A stretch of DNA of 14,109 bases from DHVE2 group archaeon (GTDB taxonomy: Archaea; Thermoplasmatota; Thermoplasmata; Thermoplasmatales; Aciduliprofundaceae): positions 1 to 14,109 of the forward strand of contig JALWEL010000058.1 of NCBI GenBank assembly GCA_027014065.1. The letters are read 5' to 3'. Position numbers and translations under genes: made by a program. The notes beneath the pieces were generated by a model. The model did no database searches, had not been told where the DNA came from, and saw only the letters and a list, made by a program, of their open reading frames with translations. Below are positions 5,840-12,998 of this stretch, piece after piece. How positions within the stretch are numbered: position 1 is the first letter of the stretch; each line of letters begins with the position of its first letter.

Positions 5840-8656
5840 TCATTTTCTCATGGTGAGATATATGAATATTGCAACTACCGCTACCACGGCTATTACGATG
5901 TAGAGAAGGTTGTCCATTATAAATCCCAAAATTCCTCCACCTTCCTCGCCAATTTTAATTTTTACGCTGATGTTTTTCTGCAGTCCTGATGAAGATTTTA
6001 GAATAAGATTCACGTTGTATTCGCCGTTTTCTAATTTACCCTTTGGCGTTATTGTTACCTTCGCTGTCTGATTTGGTTGCAGGAGTACATAGGATATGTT
6101 GGTGTAGTTCCTTCCAAGATACTCTATTTCCCACGTCATGTTCTTCTTCATAGTGGGCATTATTGTTATCGAGTCCGGAGCGTTTCCCTCATTTTTGATT
6201 GTGAGGATAATTTCATCTCCCTTGGCAGTCGCGCTGGCGGAGAATGAGTATTTCGACGGGACCGTAAGAGATAGAGGGAGGGAAAGAAGAGAAATATTTC
6301 CAGAAAACACGTTGAAAGATAGAGAATAAGATCCCGCGAGAAATTCTGGAGGAATGAAGACGCTTAGATTCACCATGCATTTCCCTCCTTTGGGGAGAAG
6401 AGAGGAGTACTCGCTAAGGAGAGAGTAACTTTCCATCTCTCCGCTGACGTTGAAGTTGAAGAAATCCACTAAATTGCCGGTGTTTATCACCATGATTTGG
6501 AAATAATAATTCCCGCCGGTGAAGTTCGCATGGATAACATAAGCTTCCGCATGATGATACGGAGCAACGATGACCATAATCGTGGCATTCTCTACCATAT
6601 GAGATTTCGATGATTCGACGCCTACTAAAAATACAGTTTTGGTGAAAGCATCTGTGCCGTTGGGTATTGCCACATGAATAATTGCCTCTTCTGCATTTCC
6701 AGCGCTTATATTCATCGTTTCATTCTCCAGTATTGTAGGCCATGTAGAATTCGTTAGGAGAGAAATGAAGTAAGAGTCGTTGCAATCGCCCAGATTGATT
6801 ATCTTTATTTTTATATTGTAATCCGCACCCGGGAGCACGTAGTGGAGATTGTCGTATTGGATTTCAAAGTACATTCTTGGAATCACATGAACGGTTAGGT
6901 TCTCAACGCTGGTTATATTGGAGTGGGAGCTAACATTGAGGGTTATGGTGTAATTTCCAATCTTCACTTCTTTTCCAACGAAGAGAGTGAAATTAAGGAT
7001 TTTCTCTTTGCTGCTGTTCAACGATAGCATTCTGCGAGAGGGTGAGATGAATATTCCCGAAGACAAGTTCTCAAACTCGAGGGTGTAATTATCTTTCCAG
7101 TTGCCGGTGTTTATTATTGATACCGAAATATTCGTTTCGTTTCCCGGCGTGAGGTAGTAATCTTTCTTCAAAGCTAGTTGATACGCGTAGGATCTCACAA
7201 AAATATTTTCCGAGAGAACATTGTCGGATTCGTTGCTCTCAAAGATCCTGTTGTTCGGGTCCACTGCGAATGTAATGTTATGTAATCCTCCCGAAATTGG
7301 GAAAATGAAGGATAGAGATTTTTCTTCTTCCAGCGATATGTTTCCGGATCTTACGGCTTCACCGTCTACATATATTCCATATTCTACGCTTATTTTTTCT
7401 CGTGTATCAGAGCTTACGGTGGCGTTTACAATTATTTTTCTCTCTGTTCCCATCTGCTCCACGTGTAACTTTTCAACCTTCAGATTCGGGAACCTTCCGC
7501 TTCTCATGAATAGATGATATTTCCCTCCAATTTTTTCTTCCCATAGTATGTTCACCATGTTGAAATTGATCGCAATGCGTGGCTCGCTGGAGTTCTCGCC
7601 GCTTATGTTTATGTTCTCCACAATCCTATTTCCTGAAGAATCGAAAATCGCGAATTTTATTTCTTTATTCATATCTCTCCAAACCAGAAAATTTCTACCC
7701 CTTGAAGATGAAATCATTGGCTCGTCGGAGTTTATTCCATCCAGTGCGGTGAGATTTTTATCGTCTACGACTGTGACTCCTGTGTCGTTGAGCTTTGTGA
7801 ATATTATTTCCGAGCTTCTGTTCTCTCTATTATCGGAAAATGCCACGTTTATTCCATCTTCGTAGGATGCGGAAATCTCAGTGCTGGGAGATACGACGCT
7901 TATCCTTCTCACAGATGTTCGGAAGTAGCCGCAGCAGTCGAGGCCACGGTACATCACGCCGTACCCGGGAGTTACGTTATCATCAAGCCAAAGAACATCT
8001 ACATTGTTGTTCGGAGTGGTCACTATCACCGGATCCGTTGAATTGGTTACATCGTTGGATATGTCTATGGGGGAGAATACAGGATTGCCATTCTCATCAA
8101 TTTTATCGTACATTATGTCCCACTGCCCGTTGCGGTATTCTTGCCAAACAACGTGTATGAATCCTTGAGAATCCATTGCGATTTTCGGGTTTGTGGCATT
8201 ATTCACACCTCTAAGCTCCTTGGGTGGCACATCAATTGTTATGTTCCTGTTGCTGTAGAGCAGCCTTGCGAAGTAAATGGCCCATTTATTTCCTATTTCC
8301 CTCTGCCACACCACGAAAACATGGTTGCCGTTGGAAACAACCACAGGATTTGTGTCGTTGCCATTGAAATTTGTAATCTTTGAATCGTTCACCAGCTTGA
8401 ATCCGAAGTAAGTTAATTTCGAATAATAAATCTCCCAGTTTCCGTTCCTATCGTCCTGCCAGACTACGTCGTAATTTCCGTTGTTCTCGCACATTGCCGG
8501 ATTTGTGGAATTCCCTAACCATGTGATTTGACTTATTGGATTCCATTCTATCCCTCCCTGATATGTGATCTCCCCTCTAACTCCTGACGCTTTTTTGGCC
8601 GTGGGAAAAGCAAAGAGAATGAAAAAAACAACTAAAAAAATGAGAAGTTTTTTCAA
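5840..8656 (-). CDS. Large predicted surface protein: propeller, CARDB-like and Ig-like repeats, C-terminal anchor
   Basis: This 938-residue protein begins with a signal peptide (MKKLLIFLVVFFILFAF, then AKKASG). Residues about 50-390 hold seven repeats of roughly 50 residues, each with a pattern like NP.....NGN..VVWQD....WEIYYSKL, consistent with a seven-bladed beta-propeller. Residues about 391-488 resemble a CARDB adhesion domain (VDPNNRIFESNESDN). Four Ig-like repeats (about 490-595, 596-700, 701-800, 801-905) carry INTGN.KD-type motifs as in NEW3/APHP domains. It ends with GGG, one membrane helix (about 910-935) and MRK, so the bulk should face outward. About forty N-glycosylation sequons are present. 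Three starts are possible: GTG 8665, ATG 8662 and TTG 8656. The TTG is preferred because GAGGTGAT (8668-8661) is correctly spaced only for it. Function is not known; adhesion or ligand binding is inference. Confidence 0.85.
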   Translation of the reverse strand: MKKLLIFLVVFFILFAFPTAKKASGVRGEITYQGGIEWNPISQITWLGNSTNPAMCENNGNYDVVWQDDRNGNWEIYYSKLTYFGFKLVNDSKITNFNGNDTNPVVVSNGNHVFVVWQREIGNKWAIYFARLLYSNRNITIDVPPKELRGVNNATNPKIAMDSQGFIHVVWQEYRNGQWDIMYDKIDENGNPVFSPIDISNDVTNSTDPVIVTTPNNNVDVLWLDDNVTPGYGVMYRGLDCCGYFRTSVRRISVVSPSTEISASYEDGINVAFSDNRENRSSEIIFTKLNDTGVTVVDDKNLTALDGINSDEPMISSSRGRNFLVWRDMNKEIKFAIFDSSGNRIVENINISGENSSEPRIAINFNMVNILWEEKIGGKYHLFMRSGRFPNLKVEKLHVEQMGTERKIIVNATVSSDTREKISVEYGIYVDGEAVRSGNISLEEEKSLSFIFPISGGLHNITFAVDPNNRIFESNESDNVLSENIFVRSYAYQLALKKDYYLTPGNETNISVSIINTGNWKDNYTLEFENLSSGIFISPSRRMLSLNSSKEKILNFTLFVGKEVKIGNYTITLNVSSHSNITSVENLTVHVIPRMYFEIQYDNLHYVLPGADYNIKIKIINLGDCNDSYFISLLTNSTWPTILENETMNISAGNAEEAIIHVAIPNGTDAFTKTVFLVGVESSKSHMVENATIMVIVAPYHHAEAYVIHANFTGGNYYFQIMVINTGNLVDFFNFNVSGEMESYSLLSEYSSLLPKGGKCMVNLSVFIPPEFLAGSYSLSFNVFSGNISLLSLPLSLTVPSKYSFSASATAKGDEIILTIKNEGNAPDSITIMPTMKKNMTWEIEYLGRNYTNISYVLLQPNQTAKVTITPKGKLENGEYNVNLILKSSSGLQKNISVKIKIGEEGGGILGFIMDNLLYIVIAVVAVVAIFIYLTMRK

Positions 8657-8660
8657 TGGC

Positions 8661-8668
8661 ATCACCTC
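8661..8668 (-). promoter_or_regulatory. Ribosome binding site deciding the surface-protein start
   Basis: The minus strand reads GAGGTGAT, overlapping the stop codon of the upstream regulator. GAGG is eight bases from the TTG at 8656, close to the nine-base spacing seen for archaellin and FlaC/D, whereas the ATG at 8662 and the GTG at 8665 lie inside the site itself. Confidence 0.55.
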
Positions 8669-8987
8669 ACACTATGTTTCCCTCCACCCTGTAATTTTCT
8701 CCATTGGAGTCGTCCATATCCACAACCATCTTGTTCTCTTCGAAATTCAGCACAGCTTTGAAGTTCTCTATGTTCGATATGTACTTTACCCTCTTTCCGT
8801 ACTTCTTCTCGTTGAGAAGCCCCATCTCCGCGAGCATCTTCACTCTTCTATAACATACGGACAGGGGAATTTTGTATTCTTTGCTAAGCTCCCTTATTCC
8901 CTTCGGAGTATCCATTGTGCCCATCAATATCTGCGATGAGTAATGGTCTAAAAGCACGCTGAGCACGTTCATGGCTTCAAGTTCCAT
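8667..8987 (-). CDS. Winged-helix transcriptional regulator (minus-strand paralogue)
   Basis: This 106-residue protein has an N-terminal winged helix-turn-helix of the ArsR/MarR-like type. The helix pair is in GIRELSKEYKIPLSVCYRRVKMLAEMGLL (about 30-58), and the wing in KKYGKRVKYISN. A short C-terminal segment with alternating hydrophobic residues (NIENFKAVLNFEENKMVVDMD) follows. It shares order and key residues with the divergent gene at 9166-9513 (I.RE.....IPL...YR..K.L...GL, then GKR.KY.S..ENF), so the two are paralogues. No Shine-Dalgarno precedes ATG 8987, but a BRE/TATA lies about 27 bases upstream, so the mRNA is probably leaderless. The surface-protein gene follows almost without gap and is probably co-transcribed. 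A role in controlling the surface/archaellum genes is inference. Confidence 0.8.
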   Translation of the reverse strand: MELEAMNVLSVLLDHYSSQILMGTMDTPKGIRELSKEYKIPLSVCYRRVKMLAEMGLLNEKKYGKRVKYISNIENFKAVLNFEENKMVVDMDDSNGENYRVEGNIV

Positions 8988-9008
8988 ATTTAAGAATTAC
9001 CAGGGGGG

Positions 9009-9026
9009 CATATTAAATTTTCGTAT
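9009..9026 (-). promoter_or_regulatory. BRE/TATA promoter of the minus-strand regulator
   Basis: The minus strand reads ATACGAAAATTTAATATG: BRE-like ACGAAA followed by TTTAATAT, centred about 27 bases before ATG 8987. This spacing predicts a leaderless transcript that also carries the surface-protein gene. Confidence 0.6.
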
Positions 9027-9027
9027 A

Positions 9028-9109
9028 TGTTTTATATTTTTGTTTCAATTGTTTATATTCACGAATCATATTCAGAGCGTGTTTTCATAGCAGTGTATTG
9101 TTTGTAATT
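9028..9109. promoter_or_regulatory. Candidate operator region with repeated TGTTT motifs
   Basis: Between the two regulator promoters the plus strand has TGTTTTATATT (9028), TGTTTCAATT (9041), TGTTTATATT (9050), TGTTTTCAT (9080) and TGTTTGTAATT (9099). The two best copies start 22 bases apart, about two helical turns. This is suggestive of binding sites for one or both winged-helix proteins, but the stretch is AT-rich and chance repetition is possible. Confidence 0.35.
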
Positions 9110-9126
9110 ATCTAAAGAGAAAATCG

Positions 9127-9145
9127 AAACGAAATTCTTTTAAAT
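9127..9145 (+). promoter_or_regulatory. BRE/TATA promoter of the plus-strand regulator
   Basis: The plus strand reads AAACGAAATTCTTTTAAAT: BRE-like ACGAAA, then TTTTAAAT, centred about 25 bases before ATG 9166. No Shine-Dalgarno is present, so a leaderless transcript is predicted. Confidence 0.6.
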
Positions 9146-9165
9146 TGATTTTGGGATACAAACCT

Positions 9166-9513
9166 ATGAGTCCCGAGGAAGATAAATCAGGCATAGGCAT
9201 TGTTCTTATGGACGAGTACAACCTTAAAATCTTAGCTGCCACGGCTCTAAAACCCATGTCCGTTCGAGAAATTGCGTACAAATTCGATATACCTTTGGCC
9301 AGCGCGTACAGGAAAATAAAGGAGCTGGAGAGTTTTGGGCTAATAAAGGTGGAGGAGACCCGTCTCACTAAGGATGGAAAGAGGTACAAGCTCTATCGCT
9401 CACAGGTGGAGAATTTCGAGGTCAGTTACCACAGAAATACCCTGAAAATAAAACTCCACATAAAGTGGAAAGAGCCGGAAGTCATCGAAAAGAGCATTTT
9501 AGCTCCCGTATGA
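9166..9513 (+). CDS. Winged-helix transcriptional regulator (plus-strand paralogue)
   Basis: This 115-residue protein has a winged helix-turn-helix. The recognition region is PMSVREIAYKFDIPLASAYRKIKELES (about 30-56), followed by the wing RLTKDGKRYKLYRS and a strand-rich tail (VENFEVSYHRNTLKIKLHIKW). The tail aligns with that of the divergent paralogue at 8667-8987 and may form a dimer or ligand-binding part. The frame extends upstream to a TTG at 9145, but that would place codons in the TATA box. ATG 9166 lies 25 bases after the TATA centre and is chosen as a leaderless start. It ends two bases before the convergent epimerase gene. The partner or signal sensed is not visible. Confidence 0.8.
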   Translation: MSPEEDKSGIGIVLMDEYNLKILAATALKPMSVREIAYKFDIPLASAYRKIKELESFGLIKVEETRLTKDGKRYKLYRSQVENFEVSYHRNTLKIKLHIKWKEPEVIEKSILAPV

Positions 9514-9515
9514 TT

Positions 9516-10460
9516 TTATTCTCTCAACTCTTTTATGAGGTGTTTTGCCGTTAGTCTCACGCTTTCTTCGCTGTTGTGCTTTCCTTTCCACCCGTAGGAT
9601 TTTATCTTCTCTATTGAGAGGAGCATCTTGGGCACGTCACCCTTCCATCCTCTTTTTCCGCCGGTGAATCTGTACCTCACATCTTTAAGATTCATTTCCT
9701 CCACGATGATGTCCGCAATCTTCTTCACGTTGATCCAGTCTTCGCTTCCTATGTTGAAAATCTCCACGTCGTTTTTTCTATTTTCGTATCCGTAAATTAT
9801 GGCGTCAACGCAATCTTCAACGTACAGGTACGATTTCGTCTGAGTTCCATCACCCAGAATTTCTAATTCTTCCGGATTTTTCCTCAATTTCATTATGAAA
9901 TCGTAAATTACGCCATGAGTGCTCCTCGGGCCTACTATGTTGGCGAAGCGGTAAATCACCGCTTTCATGTTGAACGTGTGTGCGTATGATGTGATGAAAG
10001 CCTCCGCCCCTAACTTTGAGGCACCGTATAACGATATTGGAATAAGTGGCCCGTAGTCCTCGGGCGTCGGAATCTCGGTTGCCTCTCCGTAAACAGTAGA
10101 GGTGGATGTGAAAACAATATCGTGAATGTCGTTAATTCTCATTGCCTCAAGAACGTTGTAGGTCGCGAGCACGTTTTGCTCCATGTGCACCTTAGTGTCG
10201 CTTGCCCCGAGGCGCACGTCCGGATTCGCGGCCACATGATACACCACGTCAACTCCTTCCATCTCTTTTTTTAATTTTTCGAAATCTAAGAGGTCCGCCT
10301 GCACGAATTTGAAATTTTTCTTCCCCATGTGCTCCTGAATGAACTCTATTTTTCCCGAGCTGAGATTGTCGTATACAATAACCTCGTTTCCATCTTTCAT
10401 TAGGCGATCCACGATGTGGCTACCTATGAATCCTGCTCCACCTGTCACCATTATTTTCAT
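9516..10460 (-). CDS. NAD-dependent epimerase/dehydratase, GalE-like
   Basis: This 314-residue extended short-chain dehydrogenase most likely acts on a nucleotide sugar, for example as a UDP-glucose/UDP-galactose 4-epimerase. It has the Rossmann motif GGAGFIG (7-13), Asp31 at the end of strand two, which favours NAD over NADP, STSTVYGE (119-126) providing the catalytic Ser/Thr, and Y145-x3-K149 in YGASK. Length is typical. The frame runs up to a GTG at 10469, but GAGGTGG is correctly spaced for ATG 10460, so that start is used. The gene overlaps the upstream membrane-protein gene by 41 bases. It could supply sugars for the surface glycosylation suggested elsewhere in the window. The exact substrate cannot be read from the sequence. 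Confidence 0.88.
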   Translation of the reverse strand: MKIMVTGGAGFIGSHIVDRLMKDGNEVIVYDNLSSGKIEFIQEHMGKKNFKFVQADLLDFEKLKKEMEGVDVVYHVAANPDVRLGASDTKVHMEQNVLATYNVLEAMRINDIHDIVFTSTSTVYGEATEIPTPEDYGPLIPISLYGASKLGAEAFITSYAHTFNMKAVIYRFANIVGPRSTHGVIYDFIMKLRKNPEELEILGDGTQTKSYLYVEDCVDAIIYGYENRKNDVEIFNIGSEDWINVKKIADIIVEEMNLKDVRYRFTGGKRGWKGDVPKMLLSIEKIKSYGWKGKHNSEESVRLTAKHLIKELRE

Positions 10461-11172
10461 TTTTACCACCTCTTAGCCATATCAACGCGAGGATAAATAC
10501 TGCAATGAATATAATGATTCCTACGAGCACGAAGAACGTCATTGGCATATTCTCGAAGGAGAATAGCGCTAAATATGTGGCAATGGCAATAAGCGATGAG
10601 CCGAAAAGGGAGCCTAAGAGGATGGAATATAGCACATAGTACTTGTTCATTCCTAAAATTCTTCCTATGACCGTCGCTCCAACTCCCCCTGAGCCTTGAA
10701 ACGGGAACGCGACGAAGAGCGCGAGGCCTGTGTAGGCCAGTTTGCTTATGTACTTGTGCTTTCTCCATTTCTCCTCGCCTATCTTTTCCAATTTTATTAT
10801 GTAAGTCCCCAAGAATGGAATCAATTTAATCAAATCCCAGTTCCACATCATCCAGAGCCCCACGAAGAAATCGATGAACGCAATTGAGCTTGCGGTGATG
10901 GGAACGCTCCATATCCCGTATTGTCCCTTCAATAGAAACACGCCGGCGGGCACCATGCTCTCCTTTCCCGCAGGGGGAATGAGATAAAAAAACGATATGG
11001 TCATGAATTTCGAGTTTATGCCGGGGGGCATGAGGAAATAAATGGCAATGAGAAAAATTCCATAAAGGCTCCAAGGGAAAAAGAAATAGAACACGGTTTT
11101 CCAGCTTTTAAACTCATTTGCTAATTTTTTCGTCTGCATAATTTCCCGTATGAACATCTCCTTGAACTTCAC
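10420..11172 (-). CDS. Membrane protein of the small-multidrug-export family
   Basis: This is a 250-residue integral membrane protein with about six hydrophobic segments. The segment FPFQGSGGVGATVIGRILGM (156-175) matches the P-x-x-G-[ST]-G....GA.....LGM signature of the putative small multidrug export family (PF06695/COG2426). An earlier loop, LIPPAGKESMVPAGV (64-78), resembles the first half of the same family. Family members are predicted exporters, but transport is experimentally little known. The GTG at 11172 overlaps the fibrillarin stop in the string GGTGA, a translational-coupling arrangement; an ATG at 11157 is an alternative start. The last 41 bases overlap the epimerase gene. The C-terminus (after about 234) is a short charged cytoplasmic tail. 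Confidence 0.75.
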   Translation of the reverse strand: MKFKEMFIREIMQTKKLANEFKSWKTVFYFFFPWSLYGIFLIAIYFLMPPGINSKFMTISFFYLIPPAGKESMVPAGVFLLKGQYGIWSVPITASSIAFIDFFVGLWMMWNWDLIKLIPFLGTYIIKLEKIGEEKWRKHKYISKLAYTGLALFVAFPFQGSGGVGATVIGRILGMNKYYVLYSILLGSLFGSSLIAIATYLALFSFENMPMTFFVLVGIIIFIAVFILALIWLRGGKNENNGDRWSRIHR

Positions 11173-11804
11173 CTGACCACCACGAAAGCATAATGGTCCT
11201 TCTGAAACTTAGATATGTTTATCGTCTCTTTTATTTTGTATTTTTCCTCTATTTTTCTCCTGCTTCTTTTCATAACTTCCTTGGGGCTGCTCCTCATGTC
11301 GATGGTTCTCGTTTTGAGCATCAGAAATCCGATTCTCACGCTGAAGTGCTCCATGTTCTTCATGAATATTTCCACCTGGTCCCTCTGCGATATGTCCTGA
11401 TAAATTATGTCGGGATTTCGCACGAAAAGCGAATAATTCTCGCATTTTCGCGCATCTTCTAAAATTGGAATGATATTCTCCCTCCTTTCTGCCAAAGAGA
11501 GCAGTTTTTTCATGGAAATAGGGGATATCTCCACGGCCCATATCTTATCCGAGATGTCCGATAGATGGCTCACCGTGGTGCCTGTGGAAGCCCCTAAATA
11601 CAGAATTGTTTTCTTTGAGAATGGGAAATTTTTAAGCTTCAGGTGCATGGCGGCGCTGAGCTTGCTCCGGTAGGGGTTCCAGAGATGAAAGTACTGCGAG
11701 CCTTTTTTTATCACCCTCTCCCCGTAAACGCTCTTTGAATCCGAGGACAAGGTGTAATAATTTCTGCCGTCGGTGTAAACCCCCGGATATTTAGATTTCT
11801 TCAT
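11169..11804 (-). CDS. flpA: Fibrillarin, box C/D RNA 2'-O-methyltransferase
   Basis: This 211-residue S-adenosylmethionine-dependent enzyme methylates ribose 2'-OH groups of rRNA and tRNA, guided by box C/D sRNAs together with L7Ae and Nop5. The N-terminal part reads KYPGVYTDGR and VYGERVIKKG, then LWNPYRSKLSAAM (41-53). The SAM pocket is LYLGASTGTTVSH (68-80), with Glu92 and Asp117 in place. DISQRDQ (137-143) replaces the more usual DVAQ.DQ. Lys165 and the KDHYAFVV end (203-210) match catalytic positions. The frame extends to 11858, but that region contains the TATA box; ATG 11804 is about 27 bases downstream of it and matches homologous N-termini. Nop5, often adjacent in archaea, is not next to it here. 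Confidence 0.94.
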   Translation of the reverse strand: MKKSKYPGVYTDGRNYYTLSSDSKSVYGERVIKKGSQYFHLWNPYRSKLSAAMHLKLKNFPFSKKTILYLGASTGTTVSHLSDISDKIWAVEISPISMKKLLSLAERRENIIPILEDARKCENYSLFVRNPDIIYQDISQRDQVEIFMKNMEHFSVRIGFLMLKTRTIDMRSSPKEVMKRSRRKIEEKYKIKETINISKFQKDHYAFVVVR

Positions 11805-11824
11805 CGGGGTTTGTATGTGCGGGC

Positions 11825-11843
11825 CGTATTTAAATTTTTGCGA
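11825..11843 (-). promoter_or_regulatory. BRE/TATA promoter of the fibrillarin gene
   Basis: The minus strand reads TCGCAAAAATTTAAATACG: BRE-like CGCAAAAA and TATA ATTTAAATA, centred 27 bases before ATG 11804. This indicates a leaderless transcript for the fibrillarin-exporter-epimerase cluster. The TCGCAAAA stretch is also found in the rpl7Ae promoter. Confidence 0.6.
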
Positions 11844-11893
11844 GTTGTGGGTAACCATGAGGCGTGTAGGGATTCGAGAGGTTGGGCGACTTT

Positions 11894-11911
11894 GAAAAAG
11901 GTAAATTTTAT
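11894..11911 (+). promoter_or_regulatory. BRE/TATA promoter of the RDD-protein gene
   Basis: The plus strand reads GAAAAAGGTAAATTTTAT: purine-rich BRE followed by a TATA-like AAATTTTAT, about 27-29 bases before ATG 11936. It is less canonical than the others in the window. Confidence 0.45.
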
Positions 11912-11935
11912 GATGGGAATTGCATTATTCCCTGT

Positions 11936-12430
11936 ATGCAAACCGGCTTTGAAATCATGGATTACGACAAGAATCTCAAGGACCTCTGGGTCCGGCGCAC
12001 CCTCGCGGCTCTGGTGGATTTTCTAATCACGCTGGTAATTGCGTTTCTAATTCTTTACTTCCTTCACCCCATGAGCTACATGGACACCCTCTATCTTTTC
12101 TTGGTTCAGGGGCCGGTTTGGTACGTGTATTCCGTGATATTCGATGCGGTGACGGGCAAGACCCCTGGAAAGTACATATTCAAAATAAAAGCGGTTGCTT
12201 TCGTAGGGGATTTAAGTCTCGGACAGGCGCTACTGAGGAATTTAACGAAGTTGAATTCCCTCCTCGTTCTGGCCGATGCCATCGCGGGGCTGAGCACCGA
12301 GGGTGATCCTAGGCAGAGGTACACCGAGAGGGTTCTGGATAGCCTCGTGGTCTCGGAGAGAAAAATAAGGAGAGTCAAGCAATTTGCTCCGGTGGAGGAG
12401 AAGAAGGAGGAGTTGGTTCTTCCAAAATGA
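11936..12430 (+). CDS. RDD-family membrane protein
   Basis: This is a 164-residue integral membrane protein. The RDD-family pattern is visible: WVRRTLAALVDFLIT (18-32) with the Arg and Asp of the first helix, a second membrane segment at about 51-70 (TLYLFLVQGPVWYVYSVIFD), then TGKTPGKYIFKIKAV (73-87), LSLGQALLRNLTK (93-105) and a late RQRYTERVLDSLVV (127-139). The soluble tail is basic, then Glu-rich. RDD proteins are widespread and mostly uncharacterised; some have been linked to ion exchange, which is not shown here. The frame is open from 11882. ATG 11936 fits a leaderless start, and ATG 11957 is an alternative. The next gene follows in the same direction after 37 bases but has its own TATA box. 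Confidence 0.78.
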   Translation: MQTGFEIMDYDKNLKDLWVRRTLAALVDFLITLVIAFLILYFLHPMSYMDTLYLFLVQGPVWYVYSVIFDAVTGKTPGKYIFKIKAVAFVGDLSLGQALLRNLTKLNSLLVLADAIAGLSTEGDPRQRYTERVLDSLVVSERKIRRVKQFAPVEEKKEELVLPK

Positions 12431-12433
12431 GTG

Positions 12434-12447
12434 GAAAAAATATATAT
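12434..12447 (+). promoter_or_regulatory. BRE/TATA promoter of the gene at 12468
   Basis: GAAAAAATATATAT lies immediately after the RDD stop codon. The TATA centre is about 25 bases before ATG 12468 and no Shine-Dalgarno is seen, indicating an independent leaderless transcript. Confidence 0.6.
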
Positions 12448-12467
12448 CTGATGTTCTCTATCACGCC

Positions 12468-12998
12468 ATGGGTGAAACCATGGTAAAGGGAAATTCTGTA
12501 AAGTTGATCATTGATTACGTCACGAAAAAGAGGGGTGTGGAAGGTCTTCACAAAATCATAGACTTGGTGAATGAGAAGGAGATTCTTTTCACGAAGGAAT
12601 CCGATATAAAAAACGATGAAAATTATCCTGCGAAGTACTTCACTCGAACGTTGAACGCGGCCATAAAAATCCTTGACAAAGAGAGTCTCGTCAGGGAAAT
12701 GGGTAAGTACTTCGGAGAGAATATAAGCATGTCTTTCAAGGGAGTTACCGGTAGATACCCCCCTAAAAAAAGTGTGCAGTACATGGTCATATATGCTCGA
12801 GAAAATCTCCCGGTTTTCCACACGGGGTACAGGACCATAAGCGAGAATTCATACTGGATAAAGGTCACGAGAATAAACAAAAAAATATACCCGTTTATCG
12901 ATGGCTTCTTCACGCATATGTTCGAGGTGCACGGAGGAATAATCGATATCAAAAAGAGCGTTTCAGATGATTCGGTAAAATACGTGCTCAAATTCTAA
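12468..12998 (+). CDS. Unrecognised protein, faintly HNOB/DUF2378-like
   Basis: This is a 176-residue soluble protein with no confident family. The N-terminal half (VKGNSVKLIIDYVTKKRGVEGLHKI, residues 6-30, then YPAKYFTRTLNAAIKIL, 53-69, and a later MGKYFGE, 78-84) has the spacing of helical domains in the heme-NO-binding/DUF2378 group. In those, a G..GL motif, a YP..... helix and a GR/GKY element recur. The second half (NSYWIKVTR..., then FIDGFFTHMFEVHGG) could be a small alpha/beta sensor-like domain, with His at 150 and 155. Heme binding is not supported by any diagnostic motif. The frame is open from 12384, inside the RDD gene; ATG 12468 fits the TATA box. The stop codon overlaps that of the convergent gene. 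Confidence 0.7.
   Translation: MGETMVKGNSVKLIIDYVTKKRGVEGLHKIIDLVNEKEILFTKESDIKNDENYPAKYFTRTLNAAIKILDKESLVREMGKYFGENISMSFKGVTGRYPPKKSVQYMVIYARENLPVFHTGYRTISENSYWIKVTRINKKIYPFIDGFFTHMFEVHGGIIDIKKSVSDDSVKYVLKF

Noticed and set aside
11845..11890. Possible tRNA-like T-arm (GGGATTCGAGAG)
   Set aside because: No matching acceptor, anticodon or D arms can be folded around it on either strand.
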